A DNA stretch of 8,579 bases from Chitinophaga pinensis (GCA_945897765.1 CAMDGP010000083.1:1-8579), one strand, 5' to 3'. Numbered from the stretch's first letter, positions 1 through 6,990 are shown. Numbers and translations are program-made. The notes: generated by a model from the sequence alone, not told the origin.

Positions 1-3000
1 TACCATTATCAGCAAGTACAACACAAACCAACGTGTTATGTAATGGTAACACAACAGGTTCGATTGATTTAACGGTAGTAGGAGGCACGTCACCCTACAT
101 GTATTCATGGAATACTACCCCATCGCAAACAACCCAAGATCTATCGAACATAGGAGATGGAAGTTACACGGCAACCATTACAGACGACAATGGCTGTAGC
201 ACAACTGCAAGTGTAACGATTACGGAGCCAGGAGTACTTATAGCCAATTTAGACGGTCAAATAAATGTTACGTGCTTCGGTGGAAATAATGGATCGGTTT
301 TAATTACACCATCTGGTGGAGTTGGTCCTTATTCCATTTCGCCAGCTCAGAATAATTTAATAGCAGGTTCTTATACTTTTATTGTAACAGACAACAACGG
401 ATGTCAATTCCCTGTGAATGCTCAAATAACAGAACCACAAGCGGACTTAACCGTTTCGATTTCAAGTCAAACAAATGTGAGTTGTAATGGTCTTTCTGAT
501 GGTTCGGTAGTATTGGCAATTTCGGGAGGATCAGCACCATATACTACTTCTCCATCGACAACAAATTTATCCCCCGGAACATATACATTTACAGTAACTG
601 ATAATAATGGTTGCGCTGCGTCAGTTTTAACAACTATTACTGAACCACTTATTTTAGATGCTCAGGCGTCAAGTACAATTATTACCACAAGTGGCGGAAC
701 ATCAACAGTTATAGTCACAGCGACAGGTGGAACTCCAGCTTATGTTGGAACTGGAACATTTACTGTGACAGCAGGGACTTACACTTACACAGTCACTGAT
801 GCAAATGGCTGTACAAGCGATACAACATTAACGATTACAGAACCTCTTCCATTGACCGTTACAGCGTCTGGTTCCAATGCAGCTTGTTTTGGTGATTCAG
901 TTCCAGTGATTGTTGTGGGTAATGGTGGAACAACTCCATATACTGGTGACGGAACTTTCAATGTTGCTGCTGGTACATATACTTATACGATTACAGATTT
1001 CTATGGTAATACAGCTTCTACTTCAATTACAATTACACAACCAACAGCTTTAGTTGCAAGTAGCAATGCAGTATTGAATGCACTAGCTTGTAGTTATGAT
1101 TCAACATTGGTTACGGTAAGTTCAACTGGTGGAACAGGAGTAATTGGTGGAATCGGAAATTTCTACGAAGGAACTGGGGTTCATTCTTACATTGTTACAG
1201 ATGCAAACGGATGTCAGGATACAACTTCGGTAACAATCACAGCACCTCCTGCAATTGTCACAAGTGTTTCTGTTCAAGACGTATATTGTAGCGGTGGAAC
1301 GGGGTCAGTTGATTTAACAATATCTAGTGGAGTAGGACCTTACGATGTAATTTGGGACGGAACAGTATTTACGGAAGATTTGGCTGCTGTTGTAGCAGGA
1401 ACTTATGTGGCAGAAGTTACTGATGATAATGGATGTATTGCAATTCAATCTGCAACTGTAATTAACGACTTCAGCACCACACCAATTGGAATTAATAATC
1501 TTACAGGTACAACCACCTTGACTTGTATTGTAACATCAATTAATCTTCAAGGTTTTGGAGGTTCAAATTATGTTTGGAGTGGTGGATCAAATTTGACTGG
1601 AGCAGCAAATACAATTACAACTCCTGGAACTTACACATTAGACCTTGATGATTCTAACGGATGTCCAAAACAATTGACAATAGTTATTGATGAAAACATT
1701 GTTCCTCCAACAGCTGGAATTACAAATATCTCAAACACTTCTATTATCACTTGTTCAACTCCAACTATTAATGTTTTAGCAACAGGAGGTGTAAGTTACA
1801 ATTGGTCTGGTGGCTTAGGTACAAATGCTACTCAAGGAATAACAGCCGTTGGAACTTATTCCGTAACAGTAACAGGTACAAATGGATGTATTAGTACAGA
1901 ATCAATTACAATAACTAATGATATTCTTCCACCAACTGCAGGCATTATCAATAACACTGCTTCTAATACATTAAATTGTAATTATTCTTCAATCAGTTTA
2001 ACAGCAACAGGAGGAGTAACTTATGTTTGGAGCAATAGTATGGGAACCAATGCTACAATTTCTGTAACGGTTGCAGGAACTTATACTGTAACAGTTAGAG
2101 GTACAAACGGATGTACAGATACAGAATCATTCGTTGTTGATTTTATTCCAAATCCAACGTTGACGGTTAATAACACGACTATTTGTTCAGGTAATTCAGT
2201 TACTTTAAATGCAATAGCTACACCATTACTTGGTGGAACTTATACTTGGAGTGGTGGTTTAGGAAGTTCAACTAACACTTCAATAACAACTCCAATTCTT
2301 GGTACAAATCAAGTTTATCAAGTATCGTATACAGATCCAAATGGTTGTATAAGTAATACTGTTAATGTTACGATTTCAGTGTTACAATCACCAACTGTAA
2401 CTGTTTCTGGAACAACTACTATGTGTTCAGGTACTAATGGAGTTTTAACGGCTATTCCATCAATAGCAGGAGGAACTCCAAATTGGTCTTCAATTCCTGC
2501 TGGAATTTATCCTTCAACTCTTTCAATAACAGTAAGTCCAACAATAACAACAACGTATACTGTAAATTATCTAGCTCTAAATGGTTGTATTTCTCCAAAC
2601 GTGTCTGCAACAATTTCCGTAATCCCTACACCAGTTATAACTGCACCAAGTACGGGAATTTGTACGGGAGGTCAAACAACTATTACTGCTACACCAAATT
2701 TACTAGGGGGAACTTATATTTGGTCTCCTCTACCTGCTGGTCAAGTAAATGGTCCGAGTATTCAAGTGAGTCCTGCTGCAACAACAAATTATGACATCGT
2801 TTATACACTAAATGGTTGTGCTAGTATTCCAGTTACTGTTCAGGTTACGGTAACAGACCAACCAACTGTTTCTGTTGCTGATATTGGAATTTGTACTGGT
2901 GCAACAGGAACAATGGTAGCTGTACCATCTTCAACAGCTGGAGTTGGAACTTATACTTGGTCGCCGAGTTGGACAACAAGTGCTGTAGATGACGAAACGT

Positions 3001-4106
3001 TTGATGTTTCTCCTCCACAAACTTCACCTATTTCAGTTGTTTATACATTAAATAACTGTCCGAGTTCACCTGTCACAGCATTTGTAACTGTTACAAATGC
3101 GCCAACATTAAGCTTCACTGGAACAAATCTTTGTGCTGGTTCAACAGGAACTTTAACAGCGGTTCCTAGTTTCCCTGGTGGTACGTTCGAATGGGAAAAT
3201 GGCGATATAACAGCTTCAATCCAAATTACTCCAAATGTTGATACAACTTATTATGTTGACTATAATTTAAATGGATGTATAGTTACAGGTACTGCAAATG
3301 TTACTGTTAATGAAGTTCCGAATGTGACATTTATTGCAACAGTTACAGAGGGTTGTGCACCTCTTACGGTTAACTTAGTCAATACAACAGCTTCAACAAA
3401 TAACTGTACTTGGGATTTAGGAAATGGTGGAATCATTAATCAATGTGGCACTTTGAGTTATACATTTATGAACGCAGGTTGCTATGACATTTCATTAACT
3501 GCTGATTCACCTAACGGATGTTCAAATACTTTAACAATAGATGATTTAGTTTGTGTTTATCCACAACCGATTGCGTCATTCAACACAACAACTGAGGTAA
3601 TTAGTTCTGATAATCCAACTTTAAATGTTACAAATACAAGTGTAGGAGCTGTAAATTATACTTGGAATTATGGAAATGGAGTAACTGAAACTTCAGTGTT
3701 CCAGCCAGAGGACATTACCTACACTGGAGATATTGAAACAGAGTATATTATTACACTTATTGCAATTTCAGAAAATGGATGCATTGATAGTACTTATCGA
3801 GTGATAAAAGTTAGTGACGAGTTATTGATTTTCGCACCAAATACATTCATTCCTGATGGCGATGGATTAAACGATACATGGTTCCCTTTAATCACGGCCG
3901 GAATGGAAGAAAATACCTATGAGTTAATCATTGTAAATCGTTGGGGAGAAATTATGTTCCAAACTCAAGATATTACTACTGGTTGGGACGGTACTTATCA
4001 AGGAAGGGATTGTCAAGACGGAGTTTATTCCTTTAATATTAGATTTAGAAGTACATTTGATAAACAAAATAAAAATATCACTGGTCACATCAATTTATTG
4101 AGGTAG
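1..4106 (+). CDS. Giant SprB-repeat surface adhesin with T9SS type B C-terminal domain (5' partial)
   Basis: The frame is open from base 3 to the stop at 4104-4106, giving 1367 visible residues. The GTG at 33 lies inside a repeat, so it is not the true start; the signal peptide and more repeats are presumably upstream. Visible order: seven SprB-type repeats (3-1469), three second-type repeats (1470-2153), five Ig-like repeats (2154-3317), two PKD-like domains (3318-3821) and a gliding-motility-associated C-terminal domain (3822-4103). Most repeats carry one early Cys, a GG-x-PY or GG-x-Y-x-W core, G-T-Y, and D/T-x-NGC near the end. Proteins of this build are exported by the type IX secretion system and displayed on the outer surface, where SprB-like members serve in gliding or adhesion. 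The specific ligand cannot be read. No secretion partner gene follows; the next genes are on the opposite strand. Lys and Arg are almost absent before the sorting domain. It could equally be a non-motility adhesin, since many non-gliding Bacteroidota carry such proteins. Confidence 0.93.
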   Translation, partial: PLSASTTQTNVLCNGNTTGSIDLTVVGGTSPYMYSWNTTPSQTTQDLSNIGDGSYTATITDDNGCSTTASVTITEPGVLIANLDGQINVTCFGGNNGSVLITPSGGVGPYSISPAQNNLIAGSYTFIVTDNNGCQFPVNAQITEPQADLTVSISSQTNVSCNGLSDGSVVLAISGGSAPYTTSPSTTNLSPGTYTFTVTDNNGCAASVLTTITEPLILDAQASSTIITTSGGTSTVIVTATGGTPAYVGTGTFTVTAGTYTYTVTDANGCTSDTTLTITEPLPLTVTASGSNAACFGDSVPVIVVGNGGTTPYTGDGTFNVAAGTYTYTITDFYGNTASTSITITQPTALVASSNAVLNALACSYDSTLVTVSSTGGTGVIGGIGNFYEGTGVHSYIVTDANGCQDTTSVTITAPPAIVTSVSVQDVYCSGGTGSVDLTISSGVGPYDVIWDGTVFTEDLAAVVAGTYVAEVTDDNGCIAIQSATVINDFSTTPIGINNLTGTTTLTCIVTSINLQGFGGSNYVWSGGSNLTGAANTITTPGTYTLDLDDSNGCPKQLTIVIDENIVPPTAGITNISNTSIITCSTPTINVLATGGVSYNWSGGLGTNATQGITAVGTYSVTVTGTNGCISTESITITNDILPPTAGIINNTASNTLNCNYSSISLTATGGVTYVWSNSMGTNATISVTVAGTYTVTVRGTNGCTDTESFVVDFIPNPTLTVNNTTICSGNSVTLNAIATPLLGGTYTWSGGLGSSTNTSITTPILGTNQVYQVSYTDPNGCISNTVNVTISVLQSPTVTVSGTTTMCSGTNGVLTAIPSIAGGTPNWSSIPAGIYPSTLSITVSPTITTTYTVNYLALNGCISPNVSATISVIPTPVITAPSTGICTGGQTTITATPNLLGGTYIWSPLPAGQVNGPSIQVSPAATTNYDIVYTLNGCASIPVTVQVTVTDQPTVSVADIGICTGATGTMVAVPSSTAGVGTYTWSPSWTTSAVDDETFDVSPPQTSPISVVYTLNNCPSSPVTAFVTVTNAPTLSFTGTNLCAGSTGTLTAVPSFPGGTFEWENGDITASIQITPNVDTTYYVDYNLNGCIVTGTANVTVNEVPNVTFIATVTEGCAPLTVNLVNTTASTNNCTWDLGNGGIINQCGTLSYTFMNAGCYDISLTADSPNGCSNTLTIDDLVCVYPQPIASFNTTTEVISSDNPTLNVTNTSVGAVNYTWNYGNGVTETSVFQPEDITYTGDIETEYIITLIAISENGCIDSTYRVIKVSDELLIFAPNTFIPDGDGLNDTWFPLITAGMEENTYELIIVNRWGEIMFQTQDITTGWDGTYQGRDCQDGVYSFNIRFRSTFDKQNKNITGHINLLR
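3..1469 (+). repeat. Seven tandem SprB-type repeats (protein level)
   Basis: Approximate units are 3-230, 231-437, 438-647, 648-845, 846-1043, 1044-1247 and 1248-1469, each 66-76 residues. The shared plan is an early Cys followed by a Gly-rich turn, a GG-x-x-PY core, a G-x-Y strand, D-x-NGC, and a closing ITEP-like linker (TITEP, ITEP, TITQP, TITAP). The plan matches the SprB repeat family found in Bacteroidota adhesins. Unit 4 lacks the first Cys and unit 5 lacks the second. The repeats are clearly diverged in DNA, so they are old duplications rather than a recent tandem expansion. The first unit is cut by the window edge. Confidence 0.88.
1470..2153 (+). repeat. Three tandem repeats of a second type (TAGI/GGVxYxW)
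   Basis: Units are 1470-1709, 1710-1934 and 1935-2153 (80, 75 and 73 residues). They differ from the SprB block: the early Cys sits in a T-C or N-C strand, the core reads GG-x-x-Y-x-W-S, and the units end in a PP linker before the next TAGI (units 2 and 3 begin with TAGI). The last two are the most alike, also in DNA, with shared GGV-x-Y, GTNAT and GTNGC stretches. This suggests they are the youngest duplication in this block. The fold is probably an Ig-like beta sandwich, by inference from length and strand pattern. Confidence 0.78.
2154..3317 (+). repeat. Five tandem Ig-like repeats of a third type (PTxxV...CxG)
   Basis: Units are 2154-2390, 2391-2630, 2631-2861, 2862-3101 and 3102-3317 (72-80 residues). 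Each begins with PT or PV, has a C-S/T/A-G turn about ten residues in, then a GG-x-x-x-W or related strand with W-S-P, a run of Ser/Thr/Pro, T-x-Y, and a closing N-G-C or N-N-C followed by a beta strand. The pattern resembles the Ig-like domains that often precede the gliding-motility C-terminal domain. The five are similar enough to align by eye but are diverged in DNA. Confidence 0.8.
3318..3821 (+). other. Two PKD-like domains preceding the sorting domain
   Basis: The first (3318-3566, 83 residues) has the typical GCAPLTV opening, a W-D-L-G-N-G strand in place of the usual W-D-F-G-D-G, an SYTF strand, and A-G-C-Y-D-I. The second (3567-3821, 85 residues) has NYTWNYGNG, a TYTGD loop and a final strand ending in RVIKV. 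PKD-like domains commonly sit next to type IX sorting domains as stalk or spacer modules. The first carries six cysteines and the second only one, so their disulfide content differs sharply. Confidence 0.8.
3822..4103 (+). other. Gliding-motility-associated C-terminal domain (T9SS type B sorting signal)
   Basis: The final 94 residues read as a type B (CHU_C / SprB-type) sorting domain. Diagnostic pieces in order are the APNTFIPDGDGLNDTW start, YELIIVNRWGE, GWDGTYQGRDCQDGVYSF, and the terminal GHINLLR. This domain directs passage through the type IX translocon; type B cargo is known to depend on PorP/SprF-family outer membrane proteins. The domain contains most of the protein's Arg and Lys residues and a single Cys. 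Confidence 0.93.
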
Positions 4107-4245
4107 GATAGTTTTTCAATTATCTGTTTTAGAGAATCTCAAGAATTAATAATAACCTCTTCAAGCCCAGAAAGAATGGAATAGTCATAACCCAAACAAC
4201 AAAAATCTAGATAATTCTTCTTAGGTAATAATAGACGTTATGGAA

Positions 4246-5322
4246 TCAGAACTTTAAAACTCGTTCGGAAGAAGCGATAGCTTTATTTTTGTTCGCTAAT
4301 TGACCACAAGCAGCATCTATATCTTTTCCGCGACTTCTCCTAACGTTAACAATTAAGTTTTTAGATTCTAAATAACTTGCAAATGCATCCACTTTCGCAG
4401 CGTCAGCTTGTTGAAAAGCTCCATCATCTATTGGGTTGTATTCGATGATATTTATTTTGCAAGGAACACATTTTGTGAATTGTGCTAATTCAGCTGCATC
4501 TTCAATTGAATCATTGAAATCTTTGAAAATGATGTATTCGAATGTGACACGGCTCCCCGTTTTTTCATGGAAATAGATTACTGCTTCTCTTAACTCTTCT
4601 ATATTATTAGATTCATTAATCTCCATTATTTTATTGCGTTTTTCGTCATTGGCAGCATGCAGTGAAAGTGCTAAGTTAAACTTCACATCATCGTCGCCCA
4701 ATTTGCGAATCATCTTTGCAATTCCAGCTGTGGAAACTGTAATGCGTTTGGGTGACATACCCAATCCTTTTTCTGAACTAATGATTTCACACGAACGAAC
4801 AACATTTTTATAATTCAAAAGGGGTTCCCCCATTCCCATATAAACAATGTTCGTCAGTGGTGTATTGTAACGTTGTTCTGCTTGATTTTTAAGATAGACA
4901 ACTTGATCTACAATTTCACCAGCAGTAAGATTTCTCAATAATTTTAAGCGACCCGTTGCACAAAAAGTACAAGCCAAACTACAACCAACTTGAGAAGAAA
5001 TACAAGCTGTCATTCGGGATTTTGTTGGAATTAGAACACCTTCAACTATTTTACCGGCTTCGATTCCAAAAGCACACTTGATTGTTTTGTCTTTACTTAT
5101 TTGCTCATCTTCAACATGAATTGCATCGATGTAAAAATGTTCTTCAAGAAGGTTTCTAAAGCTCAAACTCAAGTTACTCATTTCCTCAAAGGTGTGTGCA
5201 TTTTTCTTCCAAAGCCATTCATAAACTTGATTGGCACGAAATGATTTTTCACCTAATTCTTTGATGATAGTAACTAATTCCTCCAAGGAAAATTCACGGA
5301 TGTTTTTTTTACCTTGAAGCAT
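4246..5322 (-). CDS. rlmN: 23S rRNA (A2503-C2)/tRNA (A37-C2) methyltransferase RlmN
   Basis: This 358-residue cytoplasmic radical-SAM enzyme methylates C2 of A2503 in 23S rRNA and of A37 in some tRNAs, supporting translation fidelity. The radical-SAM cluster motif CxxxCxxC is at residues 114, 118 and 121 (GCSLACTFCATG). The SAM-binding GMGEP motif is at 163-167. The two mechanistic cysteines of the family are both present: C107, seven residues before the cluster, and C339 in DIDAACGQL. EGVLIP at 94-99 is also typical. The length is normal and the gene looks intact. The ATG at 5322 lies 7 bases after the dnaN stop with no Shine-Dalgarno sequence, so it is probably translated from the dnaN transcript. 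The related resistance enzyme Cfr is less likely, because the N-terminal helical domain and the overall motif wording are those of RlmN. Confidence 0.96.
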   Translation of the reverse strand: MLQGKKNIREFSLEELVTIIKELGEKSFRANQVYEWLWKKNAHTFEEMSNLSLSFRNLLEEHFYIDAIHVEDEQISKDKTIKCAFGIEAGKIVEGVLIPTKSRMTACISSQVGCSLACTFCATGRLKLLRNLTAGEIVDQVVYLKNQAEQRYNTPLTNIVYMGMGEPLLNYKNVVRSCEIISSEKGLGMSPKRITVSTAGIAKMIRKLGDDDVKFNLALSLHAANDEKRNKIMEINESNNIEELREAVIYFHEKTGSRVTFEYIIFKDFNDSIEDAAELAQFTKCVPCKINIIEYNPIDDGAFQQADAAKVDAFASYLESKNLIVNVRRSRGKDIDAACGQLANKNKAIASSERVLKF

Positions 5323-5329
5323 TTTGATT

Positions 5330-6448
5330 TTATCTGTTAAGCATTACAGGCATTACTAACATTAAAATATCTTCATTTTCGTTAGTATAAGTTGCTGGTG
5401 TCAATAATCCAGCACGACTTGGTTCACTCATTGCTAATTTCACTTCAACTGAATCTAAATTTCCAAGCATTTCAATTAAGAAGCGAGAGTTAAAACCAAT
5501 TTCCATATCATCACCATCGTAGTTGCAAGTCAAACGTTCTTGTGCTTGATTGGAAAAATCCATATCTTCAGCGAAAAGAACTAACTCAGAACCAGCCAAC
5601 TTCATTTTTATTTGATGTGTAGTTTTGTTTGCAAAAATCGCAACACGTTTCATTGAACTCAATAATTGAAGTCGATCAACTAATAATATATTTGGATTTT
5701 CTTTTGGAATTACAGCTTCGTAATTAGGGTATTTTCCTTCGATTAAACGACAAACAATAGTAATATCATTGAAAGTGAAAATCGCGTTTGATTCGTTGTA
5801 TTCTAATAAAATTTCCTCGTCACCTCTTAAGTTGCTTTTCAACATGTTCAAAGGTTTCTTTGGTAAAATAAATGCAGCGCTTCCGTTCGCCTCAGCATCA
5901 GTTCTTCTATAACGAACTAATTTGTGTGCATCAGTTGCTACAAAAGTGATATCACCTGGTGTAAAATGGCAATAAACGCCGCTCATCACTGGTCTCAAAT
6001 CATCATTTCCAGTCGCAAAAAGTGTTTTATTAACTGCTTTTAGAATGATTTCACCAGAAATTTTGATTGCGTTTTTGTTTTCAATGTTTGGTAATTTCGG
6101 AAATTCTTCACCATTAAAACCTGTCATTCCAGAATTACCATTATCGTAAGTAATTTCAATTGCGTATGTTTCAGGATTTACTCTAAATGTACACGGTTGG
6201 TCTGGTAAATTTTTAAGAATATCAAGCGCCATTTTAGCTGGAACGGCGATTTTTCCATTTTCTTCTGATTGAACTTCTAGAGTTGTGACCATTGTTGTTT
6301 CCAAATCGGAAGCAGAAACTGTCAATTGACCATCTTTTATTTCGAATAAGAAATTATCTAAAATTGGTAAATTATTGCTAGAGTTAAGTACACCTGAAAT
6401 ACTTTGTAAATGACGTAAAAGGGTTGTGCTTGACGTTATAAAATTCAT
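5330..6448 (-). CDS. dnaN: DNA polymerase III subunit beta (sliding clamp)
   Basis: This 372-residue protein forms the ring-shaped dimer that tethers DNA polymerase III and other partners to DNA. Three clamp domains can be placed at about residues 1-125, 126-250 and 251-372. Characteristic stretches are NLPILDNF near the N-terminus, LRPVMSGVY at 151-159, ATDAHKLV at 171-178, LIEGKYPNY at 235-243, and the terminal VMPVML. Residues T172, H175, L177 and the C-terminal MPVML belong to the partner-binding pocket in the family. The protein ends two residues after that motif (NR), a small extension. No dnaA, recF or gyrB is adjacent, so this is not an E. coli-style dnaA-dnaN cluster. A putative promoter and a palindrome lie just upstream, and rlmN follows closely. 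Confidence 0.97.
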   Translation of the reverse strand: MNFITSSTTLLRHLQSISGVLNSSNNLPILDNFLFEIKDGQLTVSASDLETTMVTTLEVQSEENGKIAVPAKMALDILKNLPDQPCTFRVNPETYAIEITYDNGNSGMTGFNGEEFPKLPNIENKNAIKISGEIILKAVNKTLFATGNDDLRPVMSGVYCHFTPGDITFVATDAHKLVRYRRTDAEANGSAAFILPKKPLNMLKSNLRGDEEILLEYNESNAIFTFNDITIVCRLIEGKYPNYEAVIPKENPNILLVDRLQLLSSMKRVAIFANKTTHQIKMKLAGSELVLFAEDMDFSNQAQERLTCNYDGDDMEIGFNSRFLIEMLGNLDSVEVKLAMSEPSRAGLLTPATYTNENEDILMLVMPVMLNR

Positions 6449-6465
6449 AAAAATTATATTTAGTA

Positions 6466-6473
6466 CAAAAATA
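6466..6473 (-). promoter_or_regulatory. Putative dnaN promoter -7 box
   Basis: Reading the minus strand, TATTTTTG matches the Bacteroidota primary sigma -7 consensus TAnnTTTG exactly. It starts 25 bases upstream of the dnaN ATG, so the transcript would have a short leader of roughly ten bases. No clear TTG at the -33 position is visible, which weakens the call. In an AT-rich spacer such a match can occur by chance. Confidence 0.4.
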
Positions 6474-6492
6474 ATAATTCACGTGGATTATT
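6473..6492. promoter_or_regulatory. 20-bp near-perfect palindrome upstream of dnaN (possible operator)
   Basis: The plus strand reads AATAATTCACGTGGATTATT, an inverted repeat around a central CACGTG with nine of ten positions symmetrical; the single mismatched pair is T6479 against G6486. It begins at the upstream edge of the putative dnaN -7 box and covers the spacer toward -33, where a bound protein would compete with RNA polymerase. As RNA it would be a weak, almost loopless AU hairpin, so a DNA-binding site is the more natural reading. No regulator can be named. Confidence 0.4.
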
Positions 6493-6601
6493 GCGTCTAT
6501 GTTCCTATTTGAATTGAAATTTTCATCAAGATTCCTTCATAATTTTCAAATTAGTTAAAAAACAACCTTTCCTTTTACTAAATTGTTGTAGTATATAGCA
6601 T

Positions 6602-6937
6602 TCATTCACTATAATTACTTCGAATAAACACTTTTAAAGCTTCTCGTTTTAAAATTTCACCAGCTAGACTTTTGAAATCGTCATCCATTGTAACGGCATT
6701 AAGAAATTTATTTTCTTTTAAATCAACGGTATAAATAAATTGCTGAAGTTCAGTTCCAGAAAGTCGAATTAGACGAGATGCAATTTGATTGGTAAGGTCT
6801 TCTTTAATTGGTATTAGTGTATTTAATTCAAACTCTATTTCCCAACCACAGCGATTGAAATCTTTGATTAATTGAGAAATTGTATTTTCAATGAATTCTT
6901 TATTGTTAAAAAAATCGTTGAGTTCAAGTTGGTTCAA
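6602..6937 (-). CDS. Conserved-looking hypothetical protein, 111 residues, TTG start
   Basis: I do not recognise the family. The protein appears soluble, with no signal peptide or membrane segment, and is likely alpha-helical, with Lys/Glu/Leu-rich stretches at about 1-28, 45-70 and 86-108 and a short strand-like WEIEFEL at 32-38. It has one Cys (C30). The start is TTG at 6935-6937: an in-frame TAA lies two codons upstream, and no ATG occurs in this frame until about residue 84. A TTG start or a much shorter protein are therefore the only choices. The frame is open for 111 codons and the composition looks like real coding sequence. It lies 153 bases upstream of dnaN on the same strand and diverges from the sugar transferase gene across 72 bases. 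Confidence 0.62.
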   Translation of the reverse strand: MNQLELNDFFNNKEFIENTISQLIKDFNRCGWEIEFELNTLIPIKEDLTNQIASRLIRLSGTELQQFIYTVDLKENKFLNAVTMDDDFKSLAGEILKREALKVFIRSNYSE

Positions 6938-6982
6938 TTTTTAAATTTTTAGATGTAAAGTTAAAATTACGATTTGTTCGCT

Positions 6983-6990
6983 TAGTTTTG
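6983..6990 (+). promoter_or_regulatory. Putative promoter -7 box for the sugar transferase gene
   Basis: TAGTTTTG matches the Bacteroidota -7 consensus TAnnTTTG. It ends 19 bases before the ATG at 7010, implying a leader of about 10-15 bases. No TTG is found at the expected -33 distance. The spacing to the start is nearly the same as for the box upstream of dnaN, which modestly supports both. Confidence 0.35.

Noticed and set aside
33..35. GTG at 33 as the start of the adhesin
   Set aside because: It falls in the middle of an SprB-type repeat, the frame is open to base 3, and there is no signal peptide after it.
2483..2794. Open frame of 103 codons in another plus-strand frame inside the adhesin
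   Set aside because: It lies wholly inside the well-supported adhesin frame, and its Asn/Ser/Tyr-rich composition is what an offset reading of Thr/Asn/Gly-rich repeats gives.
2845..3027. Short minus-strand open frame of 60 codons
   Set aside because: It is antisense to the adhesin repeats, with low-complexity Gln/Leu-rich sequence and no recognisable domain.
4107..4245. Possible terminator or small gene in the gap between the adhesin and rlmN
   Set aside because: Only 4-base inverted repeats (for example GATA/TATC after 4107, and GAGA-A-TCTC near 4131) are visible, with no stable GC stem followed by a T run, and no convincing short coding frame.
6555..6592. Weak hairpin with a T run (minus strand) after the 111-residue gene
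   Set aside because: A 5-bp ACAAC/GTTGT stem with a loop of about 18 bases, followed by several T residues, is too weak to call a terminator in AT-rich sequence.
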